Origin: Penelope pileata
Taxonomy: Eukaryota > Chordata > Aves > Galliformes > Cracidae
Assembly: GCA_013396635.1 (NCBI GenBank)
Contig: WBMW01005920.1
Coordinates: 174,118-238,117, forward strand
Direction of reading: 5' to 3'
DNA length: 64,000 nt
The position numbers and the translations under genes were made by a program. Of this stretch, positions 37,101-49,800 are shown in pieces. Under the pieces are notes generated by a model. That model searched no databases. It saw nothing but the letters and a program-made list of their open reading frames with translations, and was not told the origin of the DNA. The first letter of the stretch is position 1. Each line of letters begins with the position of its first letter.

Positions 37101-37999
37101 GGAAGAAGGTCACGTTATAGCAGCAGATTCTTACAGCAGAACTTTGCAGCATACTGTAATGAGTCTCTATCAAAGGGCAGGCTTGGTCTTCCAGCAAAAT
37201 CTTATATTCTTGGAGATGTGCAAAGGGCTAATAGACATTATCAGAACCAAGTTTGATTTTTGTTCAGTAATTAAATTTATTTTTAAATGAGCAAATCAAA
37301 GTCGTCTTGTTACAGTAATTGTTTTTAAGATATCTTTTTTTTTTCATTTAATAGGTACCACCCATTGGCTGCTGCAGTTTCCAAGACACATATGCTCAAA
37401 AGTTCTCCCACTTTAATATAATTTACTGGGACTTCTTTCACCAAATAGCATTCTGTCCACAGAGAAACTTTTCAATGAGAAAATACATTTCAACTGCTAG
37501 TTGCATGCCTTTGTCTTCCCCACTGATGTGAAAACACAGTAGCTGGAAGAAATGCTTGATTTTCTAGAAGTCTCTCACACAGAAGAAATGGTATGAAATA
37601 TCTGCTTGTGTTTTACTATTTTTAGAAGTTGAAGTGTTAGGTTTCCAATGTGCAATTCCCATTTAAAATGACTATTATTACCCAGCAGTATATGCTTATC
37701 TTTGATTTTCTTCATATCTCCTCTCTTTATTTCTTTCCTATTACTGAGAAAATATCTTGCAATAAATCTCTGGGGGGAAATAATCACTTTTAAGCTAAGT
37801 TTTGTAAACTTATTTTGGTATTTATAACCAACAGAAGTCCAGATATTCGCTCACAACCAAAGTTATGTACCTGTTTTTATGGGAATTGCCATTATAGAGA
37901 GAGACATTGTACATGAGAGAATGAGAGAAAATGGAAATTCCACCAGAGTTTTTAAGAGGAAAAGATAAGCAGAATGATCAGGACCTGGCAGAAAAAGAT
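34169..37999. other. Unique intergenic DNA
   Basis: The first 600 bases are pyrimidine-rich on the plus strand (for example 34290-34420 and 34500-34760), with a 151-codon plus frame that begins inside the CR1 end and has no recognisable domain. The rest is AT-rich and featureless. Confidence 0.5.
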
Positions 38000-40900
38000 G
38001 TGGAAGAGCCTCAGCATCCCCTTTTCTTGCCCACATAGCTGGCTCTAAAAATCTGCAGCCCCTGCAGAGGTGAGGAAAGGAGGCAGCAACAGAGTGGGCT
38101 CAGAGAGACAGCCCCACCTATTTTTTTAATGGCCAGCAGTGCAGGGACTCAGATTCATCCTGTGTGAGATGGCTGCATCGACCATGCTGTGCTCTTCTCA
38201 GCAATCTGTGGGAATACATTTTGAGGTGGGCAGGGCCCCTCAGGGTCCCAGGCTGAAATTAATGTGTTGGCATGGCCTCTATGAGAGTCAGCGTGTCTTA
38301 GTCACTGACATATGTTTCTCTGTCCTGTCCCCTTTTGGGAGCCCAACTAGCTTATTTCTGGCTGCTACTAGCTACGTTTTTGGATTAATATTTTTTCTTA
38401 ATTCTGTTATTGTATTAATATTTTTGATTATATCAACCTTCTATGAACGTTTCAGCTTCTCTTCAGAGGGAGTCAGCCTTTGTGGAACAGAAGTTAAAAG
38501 AAGGAAGACCCTAAATGCACATTTTGAGGCTGCAGCTTGACTTCCAAACATTTGGGGAAGGCAGAATCAGCATACCCTCACTGTGTGAAAGTGATTTGCT
38601 TCCTTCATCTTCTATGCTTACAGTATCCTAAGAATTATTAGAAGCTCGCTTCCTTGTCGTGCACAATGCTGTGTCAAACATTTCCCTTGTTTGTAGAAAT
38701 TATCCTCATCTACCTTTTCGTTTTTCCTAAGGGCAGAGCTTTGAAAAAGATGGCACAGTTAACTCTTTCCAAGTCTATATGTCTTTGCTGAGAAGCTGTT
38801 AATTGGTTTTGTTTCCTTCACATTCCCACAGTTCATGGCTCTGAACTCAGCTCCGTTTAGTGCCTGGCGAACTAATTAACATTGCTACATTAATGTGTAT
38901 CTAGTGTTTCTTTGCATTTCAAGTTAATAGAGCATGTGTGCATGGTTCTTTTTCTGAATATTGAGTAAGACCTTCATGATATGTTACCTGATATGCAGGT
39001 AAGTAATAGTCTGCATTTTTTAAGATTAGAACAACCTTTGGTTTTAAAGACTGCTGTGATTTACAAGAAAACTTAATATCCTTGTAAAGTAGAAGGTAAT
39101 ATTCCCCTACCTCCCAGAAGTGAATCTTCTATACTAATATATTTTCTTGTACATGAAATCATAGTTTGATGACTTGACAAAGAGGAGTTTCCTATAAGAT
39201 AAACAGAAAAGCAAATTGTTCTCAACCAAAAGTACATAACTATGTAACGGTTTTAGTGCATTTGATGCATCTTAGCTGAATTAAAAGTTAAACATTAAGC
39301 CGATATTCAGTGTCATTTTTGCTAATTATTTTTCCCCAGAAATTTTGAATAACACCAACACAATCATGTGTCACTTAAATGTGAAAGAAAACAGCATTTG
39401 AAGAAATCGCAATTCAAATATGCATTGTCTTTTAATTCTCTTTATCTTGGAAGAGCATTTTTTTTCAAAATTATTGTAGCTATAGATTGTCTTTATAGAA
39501 TGTCTCTACACTACTTATAATACCTTATGGTTTTGGCAGGGTCAAAAAATAGATTCCTTGTTGTTCAGTGTTGATTTACACAGAAACCAGTGTGGAGGAG
39601 AAAGCAGATAAAATAAGGATGACAATAAATAGAACTGATTTTAATAACTAAAAAGGCAGAGTGATGTTGCATTTAGAATCACAGGTTCTTCTATCTCTTC
39701 AGAGTGATGCTGTTAGTTTATTGGGCTTCACAGATGATGAATGAGAGCTGAGATAAAGCATCAGATCACAGGCTGATGACACAAACTCCATGCTGATCCT
39801 CTGCTCTTTGCTGATCCTCTGCAGTGCCTGTGACCTTTTTTCACCCATCCCCAAAATCTCCCCGAAGAGTTCTGGCATTTTATCTTCCTTACTGGTCTGA
39901 ACAGGGTAATGCGTCTGTGAGGAATGTATGTCTACTTATACACGTCAGCACAAGAGCTGAGGAAATGAAATCTGAGTAAGGAGGCTGCGTGACCAAAAGA
40001 CTAAAATCATATCTTGAGACACAATGAACTGGGGACAACGAATAGACAAAATGACTATTGTGGTTACGGTCATGCGACAGTCTTACTTTCCTCCTGTCAG
40101 TAAGATCAAAACATTTCCTATATTTATGACAGAAAGATAAAGGATAAAGAAATCTGGCTGACACAATAACTTCATGTTTATGTCTGGGATTTTTTTTTAT
40201 ATAATTGCAATTGAACATGTTGTTTGTCACAAAATGAAGTCTTACCCAGGATGCACATGAGCCCTGGTAAAATTCCAGAAGCCAACCTTTGGGATCTGTA
40301 ACGTTCTACTCATTTTTCATTTACATCCCTTTACCTTTAGCTGCAAAGTTTCTGTGAAAGGAATTTGTAATGCAAAAGATGCAGCAAGCTATAGCAATCC
40401 TTTCCAGGACTGTATATTCAGAGAAAAGCACATGGACACTGAGCCATAGAATTTTTACTACCATACAGAGAATTTCCTGCCCTCCCATGAAGTAGATTTC
40501 ATGGAACAGCTTTAACTACCTGCTCATAAAGGTGTCTTCTCTTTGAGGGAAAGTGGAAAACACAGAAGCAAAGGACACATCTTAGACAGACTATAAAAAA
40601 AGCAGCCTTTAATTTTTTAAGTAACGGATCTGGATTCTAGGTGCAGAGATATCTGAGTGCCTGTGTATGACATACCTGTCTGAGGGCATCACAGGAGCAG
40701 TCACTGCTGGGACTGGCTATTCTACTTGGCCACTGCTGCAGGTATTGGGTGAATCTTGGTGAATGAGTCACCCCAGCACAGTGAGAGAATCGCTGCTGGT
40801 AATCACTTGCCTTTGAAAGGTGCGTAATGAATGAGTAAAAGGACTGAAGACACAGGAAGGACAGTCATTCTGCATCTTCTTCCTCCAGAATGAGTCCTTA

Positions 40901-41727
40901 TTTACTTTAACGAACAGATTTGAACAATACAGATCTTATTCTCCCAGCATTAAAATTGAATTAAAAAGCTCTTAATTTAGAAAGATGTTCTAAAGGCTAC
41001 AATAAAAACTTTTTTTCAAGCTCTGCTAAGCTTTCTTTTGATTTCCCATAGAGCCGTGGAGGGCCAGTACAGAGACCAGGCTTTCCAGTTACATCCTACT
41101 AGGGGAGCCTTTTGTACAATATGCTACAAAACAGCACAAGATAACAATGTGACTCAAACATCTTTATGCATTCCCCAGCTCTCTAAAACACGTCTTGAGA
41201 GGAGATAAAGGAGCATATGAGCATATCTGAAAAGGGGCTGCAAGTTGTTCTGTGTGATGGATCATTTATAAAGCGCACCTGGGGAGAAGAGAGGACTGTC
41301 AGAGATTTTTTTGTTGTATTTTATCGCTGCCTGGAGAGTACAGGCTCAATTGTCTTGGTTAAATAAAGCTATATCTACATTGAAAACACATCATTAGGAA
41401 AACGTTAATCAGGAAAGGAAGTAAAATTTCATAATGCACATAAAGTTTGCCTGCTACAGTTTTGGAGTATTTAAAATGTCATCTGCCTTTCTGGGTGAGG
41501 TTTTCATGACTGAAGGAGGAATTCTGTGAAATGGCCCTAAAATCTTACAAACAAGCAGGCTGGATAGATGGATAAAGTTCCCAGGCTTGTAGCTTTTGTT
41601 TAAGGGTCACTTGGCATGTCCCTTTTCCTGAGCTTGAAACAAAGTCAGCAATTACAACTTAGGTAAAAGCTTCGCTACTCTTGCTCTTGCTTAAGCACTA
41701 CATTACTGCTCCAGTTGTCAGACATAT
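38000..41727. other. Unique intergenic DNA
   Basis: A moderately GC-rich patch lies at 38030-38300 and contains a 133-codon plus frame (38139-38540). Its translation has a hydrophobic middle but no recognised domain. The remainder shows nothing recognised. Confidence 0.5.
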
Positions 41728-42055
41728 TTTGTGGGGCTGGGTCCTCTGGGGCTGTCAGCCCCTTTCCCAACAAGGCAGCAGCAGGGCCGATATCCAGTTC
41801 CCCACAGTCCTGGCTCACTCGGCCTTCGGCCCCATTGAGACAGGCCACTCACAGGCCCATGTCCTGGCCTGGCCTTGGCCTGTCCCTGTCACACAGGGAG
41901 GTGCTTGATGGCTGGGGCTGGGGGTATCCCTGCTCCTGGGTGGGATGCTGGGACAGGGCCTGGCTGCTGGGCTGATGATCTGCTGTGATGACCTGTGAGA
42001 GCTCCCATGGGCCTCAGGGACCTCCAGTCCCCGAAGCTCCTAAGAGCGTCCTTAA
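41728..42055. other. GC-rich island of unknown origin
   Basis: About 330 bases are clearly richer in G and C than the flanks, with runs such as GGCCTGGCCTTGGCCTG, a small hairpin CGGCCTTCGGCC, and GGCTGGGGCTGGGGG. CpG is present but not dense. It could be an unrecognised LTR or a GC-rich minisatellite-like segment. Two overlapping plus frames (75 and 86 codons) have no recognised domain. Confidence 0.45.
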
Positions 42056-44955
42056 GAGCATTTCATTGAATTTGCTTTTCCTTGCCTCTCCTTTGATCAT
42101 TGACTCACCTTAAATCTTAGTTGAATGTAGCTGCCATCTGCTTAGTGATTTCTTTGGGCAACAATATGAAGAAGCCATGTATAAAGCCAGAGTTCCTTCA
42201 ATTTTCACTTTGCTGACTGTTTTTGATATTTAGGCTCTTTTCATTCGTGCAACTTCATAGACAAAATTCTCTTTCTTTTTAGGGGTTAAATGGCTTTTCC
42301 AGAGTTTGCCTCACGCATGGCTTGGGGGGTAAGTGTTCTTCTTCCCTTGCACATATCCGAAGGAGCACTTACACTTTGTTATCTCCCCTGTGCTGCAGTC
42401 ACACCTAGGTGAGCATCAATAAACGTTTGCACGCTGAAGCAGCAGGGAGCAAGCCACCTCTGATCACACGTTCAAGTCCATTAGAAGTAAGAGATCCTGC
42501 TTTAATGGATATGCTTATGTTATATGCTACCAGTGGTGCACAGTAATTCTTCAAAGAGAAAAAAATGTGTAGCTGCGCTTGTGCAGTTCTGAGGCTGAAA
42601 CCCAAGTAAGGGCATTTTTTTTGACTGCCCAAGTCTATGTCAGTATGGTCTTCTATAAAGGCGTGTAGGCTGAATGAGGTCCTATATGCCATGTCTACAC
42701 ACTGTGTAGATATACTCTCAGGAAGACTCCTTAGAGTATTCCCAGCTGAATGACTATAACAATTGTTTGTCGTTGGAGCTGTAGCTTCACTGCTCTCAGA
42801 TCAAAGCTCTGGAGCTAATGTGTGTGGCCCATACCTGGTTACACAGACATGCCTAACTCTGAAAAAAAAAAACGTGGTTTTCAAATATATAAGCAACATT
42901 CTTGACTGCTTGAATGAAGATAGAAAGGTAGTATTCCACAAAAATAATATACTAAATAGAATATCAGAAGAAATCACTTGTTTTGTAGAATTGTATGAGC
43001 TCTGAATACTTCAAAGAGTTAATGATCTGTTTGGTTTTTTCAACTGAGGTAATTAGGAACATGAGCTGAAAATTCAGCAGTAGCCAGGGTTGATGGAACT
43101 TGAAAAAAGACATTTAAAAAACATTCTGCTATACCTGGCCTTTCCTTTATGGGAGGAGAAATTTCTTACAGCTTCTCCTTTCTAGTTTGCCTAGTCACAA
43201 GTAAAGATAATCTGTTCAGGGCTGAGTCTGATCCCTCCGGTAAGAGCTCTGAAGGCGAGTTTCCTGTTGAAAGTGCATACAGGCTCCTCCCCAGCAATGA
43301 ACACAACCTGTTCCACTTCAAAGATAATAGGATCCCCTCAGCAAGACTGATCTCTGCATTTCTTCTTCAGGTTGATGATGATGAACTCCTCTCTGATGTT
43401 TAATACTCGGCAAAATAAGTTTGTTTGACTTTTTTTGAAAATGATTTTACTTCTGTTAAAGCAACTTTCACTGTGAAATGTCAGCGTAAAGGCAGAGTTA
43501 CAACTCCTGACATCAATAAGCTCCATCACTACCTATGAATGCAGCTGTGTGAGAGAGCTGTGTTAATTTTAAGTGGTTTTGTCAAATTCTTTAGAAAAAG
43601 ATATTAACATAGGCTTTATTCACTTCTCCCCTCCTCCTTCTGTTCACTCGAATAGTTTTGTGAAACTGAACAAGATTCCTCTGGTTCTTGAAGAAGTCCT
43701 TTCTGTTCCTTTCTGAGACCCCATTTTGCAGTGTTACGATTTTATTTGCCTGTTTACAAACAAGGAGTGCACAGCAAACCTGACTTACAGTTTGCTATCA
43801 CCATCCTCCACATCGCAAATGGACCCTTGTGACTCAGTTTCAAATGCAGAAATGTCTCTGAAGTTTCCTTGTAAGAAGTAGGTCCAAAGATAAGTCTTCT
43901 GTCCAGGAACTTCAGGCAGAATCTGTCCCTAGGGCATGTATATGTGTTCTGTCCATGAAGCATAGTACACCGGGAAGTGGATTTATCTTACAACTGCAGT
44001 TTTATTTGTATATAAGAAAAGGTGTCTTTTCTCAGTTTTTTCTACAGATTAAAATTTCCAGATTTTTTAGTCTTGAGTTCAATTGTGTCTGAAATGCAGC
44101 TAATTCAGCCAAATGGAGAAACTATGTTTTAAAATGGTTGCATGCGGGTATTAGCAGCAGAATTGTTCAGTGACAACTAACAAATATATCTTTCAAAAAA
44201 CAACAGCTCAATAATTTTCTTGGTGTTGTTTGAAGTTTTGACCACTCTGTTTTTTATCTAAATCCTTATTTACTATTTTCTCAGAGTACTATATTCTAGG
44301 ACATATTAGCCTCCAAAAAATCTTTATTATTAAATGATCAAATAAGAGAATATCATAGACATAGTGGGATTTAGATAATTATATTTACTATTTTTCTACA
44401 TATAAATATTAGCTGTGATTATAGATTTTTGTATATTTTTAGTGGGAACCAGTGAAAAAGAAAGCCAACTTCCAACTTCAGTCTAAAATCTAATAAGTTA
44501 GGCATTATTACTATCTAATGCCAATGGATACATCACAAATTACCTGATTAGTCCATGTCAGTCAGTTGCGTGTTAGATAACGGGATATCAGTTTCATATT
44601 GCTTATATACCAAGTAGTCAAGCCTAAAAAGAGTCTCAGAAAGATCATGTGATTTTCCAAAGTGAAAAACAGTAAGAAATACATGGCATTTTCTTATTAT
44701 CCATGATTATGAAGTCAACTTTAGCAATTTTTATAACTTACTGTACTTGGTTCTAAGGATGTTTCTGTTTCAAAATAAAAAGTGTTGCTTCTTATTCTGT
44801 AATTGAATTAAAAGTGATGTTAATAATGCATTGTGGAAACTGCTAGCACAATTATTGTTGAAAAACAAATGATATTTCTTTTAAATACAAACAATTACTG
44901 TAGAAAATAAGAATATTCTGGAAGACAGTAATGGATAACTCATAAAAGCAGAACA
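42056..44955. other. Unique intergenic DNA
   Basis: Nothing is recognised. Near 43350-43403 a frame ending in VDDDELLSDV follows a CTTCTTCAG acceptor-like string, but no exon family fits. Confidence 0.5.
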
Positions 44956-45312
44956 CTTATTTAATAAGAGGCAGCTGAAACTCAAAATTGGTAAATATGA
45001 AGTGATGCACATGGGGAAAACAGTCCTAACTTTGCATATAAAAAGATGGGCTCTAAGCTCCCATCATCGCTCAGGAGTGAAATCTTGGGGTTGTGACTCA
45101 TATTTCCGTGCAAGCGTGAACTCAGTGCTTGGTATCAGTCAAAAGCAATACAGATTTGTGAAAATATGAGGAAAAGATCAGAAACTAAAACTGAGAACAT
45201 TATTGTGACTCAGTGTAAATCCATGGCTCACTTGAGCCTCCAATGTTCCTCTTCCCACAGAGAGCAGAGCAGGAATGGAAAAAGTCTAGGGCAGAAGCAG
45301 CAAAGATGGGAA
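44956..45312 (+). mobile_element. Ancient CR1 LINE, ORF2 (post-RT) region
   Basis: GAAGTGATGCACATGGGGAA, CAGTCCTAACTTTGCATATA, AAGATGGGCTCTAAGCTC, then TCTTGGGGTTGTGACTCAT and AAATCCATGGCTCACTTGAG follow the ORF2 order of old amniote CR1 elements, just after the FADD block. Reading frames are destroyed. The match breaks at AAGCAGCAAAGATGGG, where a younger CR1 begins. Confidence 0.8.
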
Positions 45313-45315
45313 GGC

Positions 45316-46722
45316 AGCAAATGTAATCTTTCTGTCTTTCAGTAAAGCTTTTCACACCATTCCTCATGGCATCCTTCTGGACAAATTGTCCAGCTGAGAG
45401 ATAAACAGATTCATGCTACTCTAAGTGATGAAATGACTCAACAGTATGGCTCAAAGGGTTGTAGTAAATGGAGCTACATCTGACTGGTGGACAGTCACAA
45501 GCAGCGTTCCCTTGGGCTCTATTTTAGGACTGGTTCTGTTCAACAATTTTGTCAGTGATATGGAGGAAGGAGTGGAGCGCATCCTTAGCAAGTTTGCTGA
45601 TGACACTAGGCTGGGAGGTGTTGCTGACACCCTGGAGGGATGAGAAGCCTTGCAGAGGGATTGAGATACATTGGAACATCGGTCAATCATCAACAGCACA
45701 AAGTTCANAGTGATGAAATGACTCAACAGTATGGCTCAAAGGGTTGTAGTAAATGGAGCTACATCTGACTGGTGGACAGTCACAAGCAGCGTTCCCTTGG
45801 GCTCTATTTTAGGACTGGTTCTGTTCAACAATTTTGTCAGTGATATGGAGGAAGGAGTGGAGCGCATCCTTAGCAAGTTTGCTGATGACACTAGGCTGGG
45901 AGGTGTTGCTGACACCCTGGAGGGATGAGAAGCCTTGCAGAGGGATTGAGATACATTGGAACATCGGTCAATCATCAACAGCACAAAGTTCAACAAAGGA
46001 AAATGCCGGGTGCTGCACCTGGGACAGAACATTGCTGGACACAAACACAGACTGGGAGCGAGTGGCCGGGAGCAGCTCAGCAGGAGGGGACCTGGGGGTG
46101 CTGATGCCAGCAGCTCAGCATGAGCCAGCAGTGTGCCTGGCAGCCAAGAGGGCAAAACGCATTGTAGGGTGCATTGAACACAGCACAGGCAGCCAGTCAA
46201 AACAGGTGATTCTCCTACTATATTTAGCGTTGGTGGTGTGGTCTCACCTTGAATATTTTGTGCAGTTCTGGTCTACGCAATATAAAAAAGATGATAAAAT
46301 CCTTGAAAGCAACAAGAAGAGGGCAACAAATCTGGTAAAAGAGTTGGAAGGCGTGTCCTGAACGGGGATACTGAGGACACTGGGCTGTCCAGTTCAGAGG
46401 AGACCGAGAGGCCACCTCACTGCCTCTGCAGCCCCCCTGAGAAGGGGAAGCAGGCTCCTGATGACGGTACACATGGGTATGGCACAAAGGTGCACCAGAA
46501 GAGGCTCAGACTAGATACAAGGAAACATTTGTTTACCCTGAAAGTAGTCATACACCAGAACAGGAGAGGTAATTGATGCCACAACTGTCACTGTTTAAGA
46601 GATATTTGGACATTGCCTTCAATAACATGCTTTAGCTTTTGGTTAGCCTCAAAAATGTCAGGCAGTTGGACGTGAACATCTTTGAAGGTTGCTTCCAACT
46701 GAACTATCTATTCTATTCTATG
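45316..46722 (+). mobile_element. CR1 LINE, 5'-truncated, moderately old
   Basis: It starts within the RT domain at a translated FSKAF-type block (TTTCAGTAAAGCTTTTCACA), continues through GSILGLVLFNNFVSDMEEG and the FADD motif (SKFADDTRLGGVADTLEG), the 'ACAAAGTTCAACAAAGGAAA' block, an ORF2 C-terminal part with several breaks, and ends with TTGCTTCCAACTGAACTATC and a decayed ATTCTATTCTATG tail. The frame carries stops and shifts, so it is inactive. The apparent length is inflated by the 284-bp duplication described separately; without it the insertion is about 1.12 kb. Confidence 0.9.
45424..45992 (+). repeat. Perfect 284-bp tandem duplication joined by one N
   Basis: 45424-45707 and 45709-45992 are the same sequence as far as I can read it, separated by a single N at 45708. 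Both carry the same 65-codon RT fragment (45446-45643 and 45731-45928). Together with the similar N-bounded duplicate at 41-166 this points to contig overlap left unmerged by the assembler, not to a real tandem duplication. Confidence 0.85.
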
Positions 46723-46885
46723 TCTAAATGATTGGATACTGGGAGTCTAGTAGGGGGGAAAAGCTGGATGTACTTGGCCTGCTCTTCCACCCCTCCTCAA
46801 GCACTCTCAAAGGGCATTTGTGGGAAAACCATAGTGGGCTAGATAAACCTAAGGTCTTACCCAGTACAACCACTTCCATGATCTA
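46723..46885 (+). mobile_element. Ancient CR1 LINE, 3' tail
   Basis: GTGGGCTAGATAAACCTAAG followed by GTCTTACCCAGTACAACCAC and TTCCATGATC matches the end of the old CR1 3' UTR ('gggctagatggaccattggtctgacccagtatggc'). It lies on the same strand as the ancient ORF2 piece at 44956-45312, with the younger CR1 between them. It may therefore be the tail of that same ancient element, with some hundreds of bases of ORF2 and UTR lost. Confidence 0.7.
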
Positions 46886-49800
46886 TTCTCAGAAGTCTGT
46901 TTTAAAATGTTTTGCAGTTGAATTCTGGGTTTTTGATTTGGCACATTGTGTTTCAAAATCTTCAGCATTTCAGAGAGTGCCCCTCTCCTTCATACCCCAA
47001 TCCATTGAATATTACATGACATGATCAAACTCAAAGCAAATAAATGTGCAAAAGATTAAAAAATAAGCATTTGAAATATTCTGATGTTCCTGGCTGCCAT
47101 GTAATGTTTGATCTCTGTCTGACAGATTGTTCATTTTATATCAGCATTAGATTAGAAATTTACTCTTCTGTGTACAAAAAGATTATTTAAAATAAGAAGT
47201 TACTAGTTTAGGTCTCATTTTTTGTTCTGAAATTCTTTTTTCAATAAATCATAACAAAGCAATGCAATGAACCTAAAACCCAGTCAAGGAAATGCAAACA
47301 TAAACTGCTGTCTGATAGGCGTATTTTGTATGATGTTGTAGTTTGCCTGTGTTATTAATACCCCAACCATATCCTGGTCTGCCAGCACATCAATCTTGCC
47401 CTGTGGCTAAGATGTCTGTGTTTGCCTGAGGTCACATAAAACACTTTGAAGAGTTGCATCTCAGTGTAAGGTTCCTGGCTCTGGGCACCCTTCTCAAAAC
47501 AGGCACTGGCAGCATCTGCAAAATCTTGATTTCCAAAACTGTCTGTGGTCCACCTTTAGTTTGGTAAAGTAAGTAGCACCCAGGCTTCTTTTTGTGGAAG
47601 CATATTGTTGTGTAGGAAAACCTCCACAAAACAGATGACTGATCCTTTCTTGGTACAGAGGCAAACTAAAAATAACATGTTTATTTCTCTCACTCCCTTT
47701 CCACCCCTCCCCCCCCCCTCAAATAGTCTCTTTTGATCTAAGTTCTTTGAGAACCGGGAAAGATCTGCTAATTTGGTACATTGGTCTGCTTTTCAGAGAT
47801 GTTTTATTTATTTATTTTTTCTATTTTGAGTGAGGAGATTGTTGGGGTTCTTCATGGTTCTGGCTGTGGTTGTTGTGATCCACTGACCCTCTATGTTTGG
47901 CAGTTTCTATGGAGAGACAGCAGTTCTGAAATCAGCCGAAATGTGGAAAATGCAGGAAGTCATGCTGAATTATAGGCAACTTAGGTGAGGAAATTCCTTT
48001 CGCAAAGGATACAAACCATCCCAGAAACAGTGTAATATTGGTATCAGCTGCCACATAGCTGATGCAGAAGTATGTTCAGTGTTTACATATAAAGTCATTT
48101 TAGATCACTAACCTTTCCATTGCTTTAGTTTGAAAACTAATTGCATAGGTTTTGCTTTTTCATGTAAGCATTTCCATTTAGGCAAGGATCCCTGGCCTAT
48201 CCAACACTGAGTCCAGCTCAACTTCATAATTATCATTTGCATGGCTGATTCAGGCAGAAAAACCATCCAACAATGGCATGCTACTTGCCAGACAATAACT
48301 AGTTTGTCATAAATGTTCAGCAGCTAGAACTTGGTATTAATTAGCTCAGAAATCCCTTACTGTCAGAAGATGTTACATTACGTTGCGTTAAATATTTGCT
48401 TTGTGACCAATTAACACATTTGTGTGTGCATAGGGATATGTATGTATTTGTATAGTTGAAATTCTGATCATGTATCTGGCACTTGAATCTTTGACATATC
48501 TGGAGTTATTGTACAAAGGCTTTTTTTTTTTTTTTACTTCATCATGTACAGGCTGCTGCAATACTTCTTTGGCTTGCAATCTAACACATCTTTCTGTGAC
48601 TTTTTAAGCTCAAATTCAGCCATTTTGCAGTAAAAATGTGCACCACAAATGTCAGATTTGTGTTTTAAATGGACTCAGTTGACATAGGCCAGGTGAAAAA
48701 CACATCTACAATAGCTCTATGTTTGGGGAGATGGCAAAAGGAGGCACCAACACTTGTGCCCCAGAAGTGGGTGCAGTGGCTGGCAAACTGTCCAAAAATA
48801 CATTGGCTCTGAGTCAATGATAAAATTTTTCCTACTATTTGCGACATGAAACACAGGTATGACTTGGGGAGGAAGCTAAAGCAAAGACAACCATGGAAGC
48901 CACAGTTCTCTAACGCAAAGTACAGACTTGAAGGAATTGAAGGAATGTGATAGTTATGCTTATTATCATCTCATATAACCTTTAAGGAAGGGCATTATTA
49001 TTTTTCCACTTACATTATGAGGAAAAAGTACTATTACTAGAGTTCTCTGATGACTACATTAAATGAAAAAGATTAATGTTGATTTCTACTCTTTATCATC
49101 CCTGAGAAACACTATGAATTTATATGGCAGTCACATAAGGAATATTGAAAATTCTTCATTTATAACCCCATTCAATTTAGGATGGAAGTATACATGGAAC
49201 AGTAAATTGAGTGACTCACATACAGAGGGAAATGATTATTTTTCACCTCCTGACATGAATTCTTATTTATTCCAAGCAACAAACATGGCAGGAAGTAACT
49301 ACCATTCATTTCACATCTCTGTGTGCACCTCTGTGTAATCTGCCAGAGCAGAAGGAACGTGACATTAAAAAAAAGTGAAATAAAAGAAAATCTTCTCAAA
49401 GAAGGGTACAGCAGTTTTGAGAAGTGATTTACAAAAACACAACATCTTGAGCTGCAGATGAAAAGGCTGAATGGCTAGTTATGAAATTTGCTTGTATTAG
49501 CTTTAGAGATCTGAGTTTATGGCCCATCTTCCCTTCGACTTTCTGCTGCTATACTAACAGGATCCAACCTCTGTGTGCCTTTGTGTTTGATATGTGCAGC
49601 GCTACAAATACTTCTTTCTTATACTTGACTCACAACGTCTTTGGAGTAGTGACAGAGACTGTATCTCACCATGTATACATAAATATTGGTGCCTCTGGGT
49701 GTTATAATTAGAATAATGATCCTGGTGCCAGAAAAAATCCATTCAGTAGGAATGAGAATAACAATTTTAACAGGATATTACCATACAAAAGAATGTTTCC

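Noticed and set aside
45446..45928. Two identical 65-codon frames as a possible tandem gene pair
   Set aside because: They are CR1 RT fragments duplicated across an N, most likely an assembly artefact.
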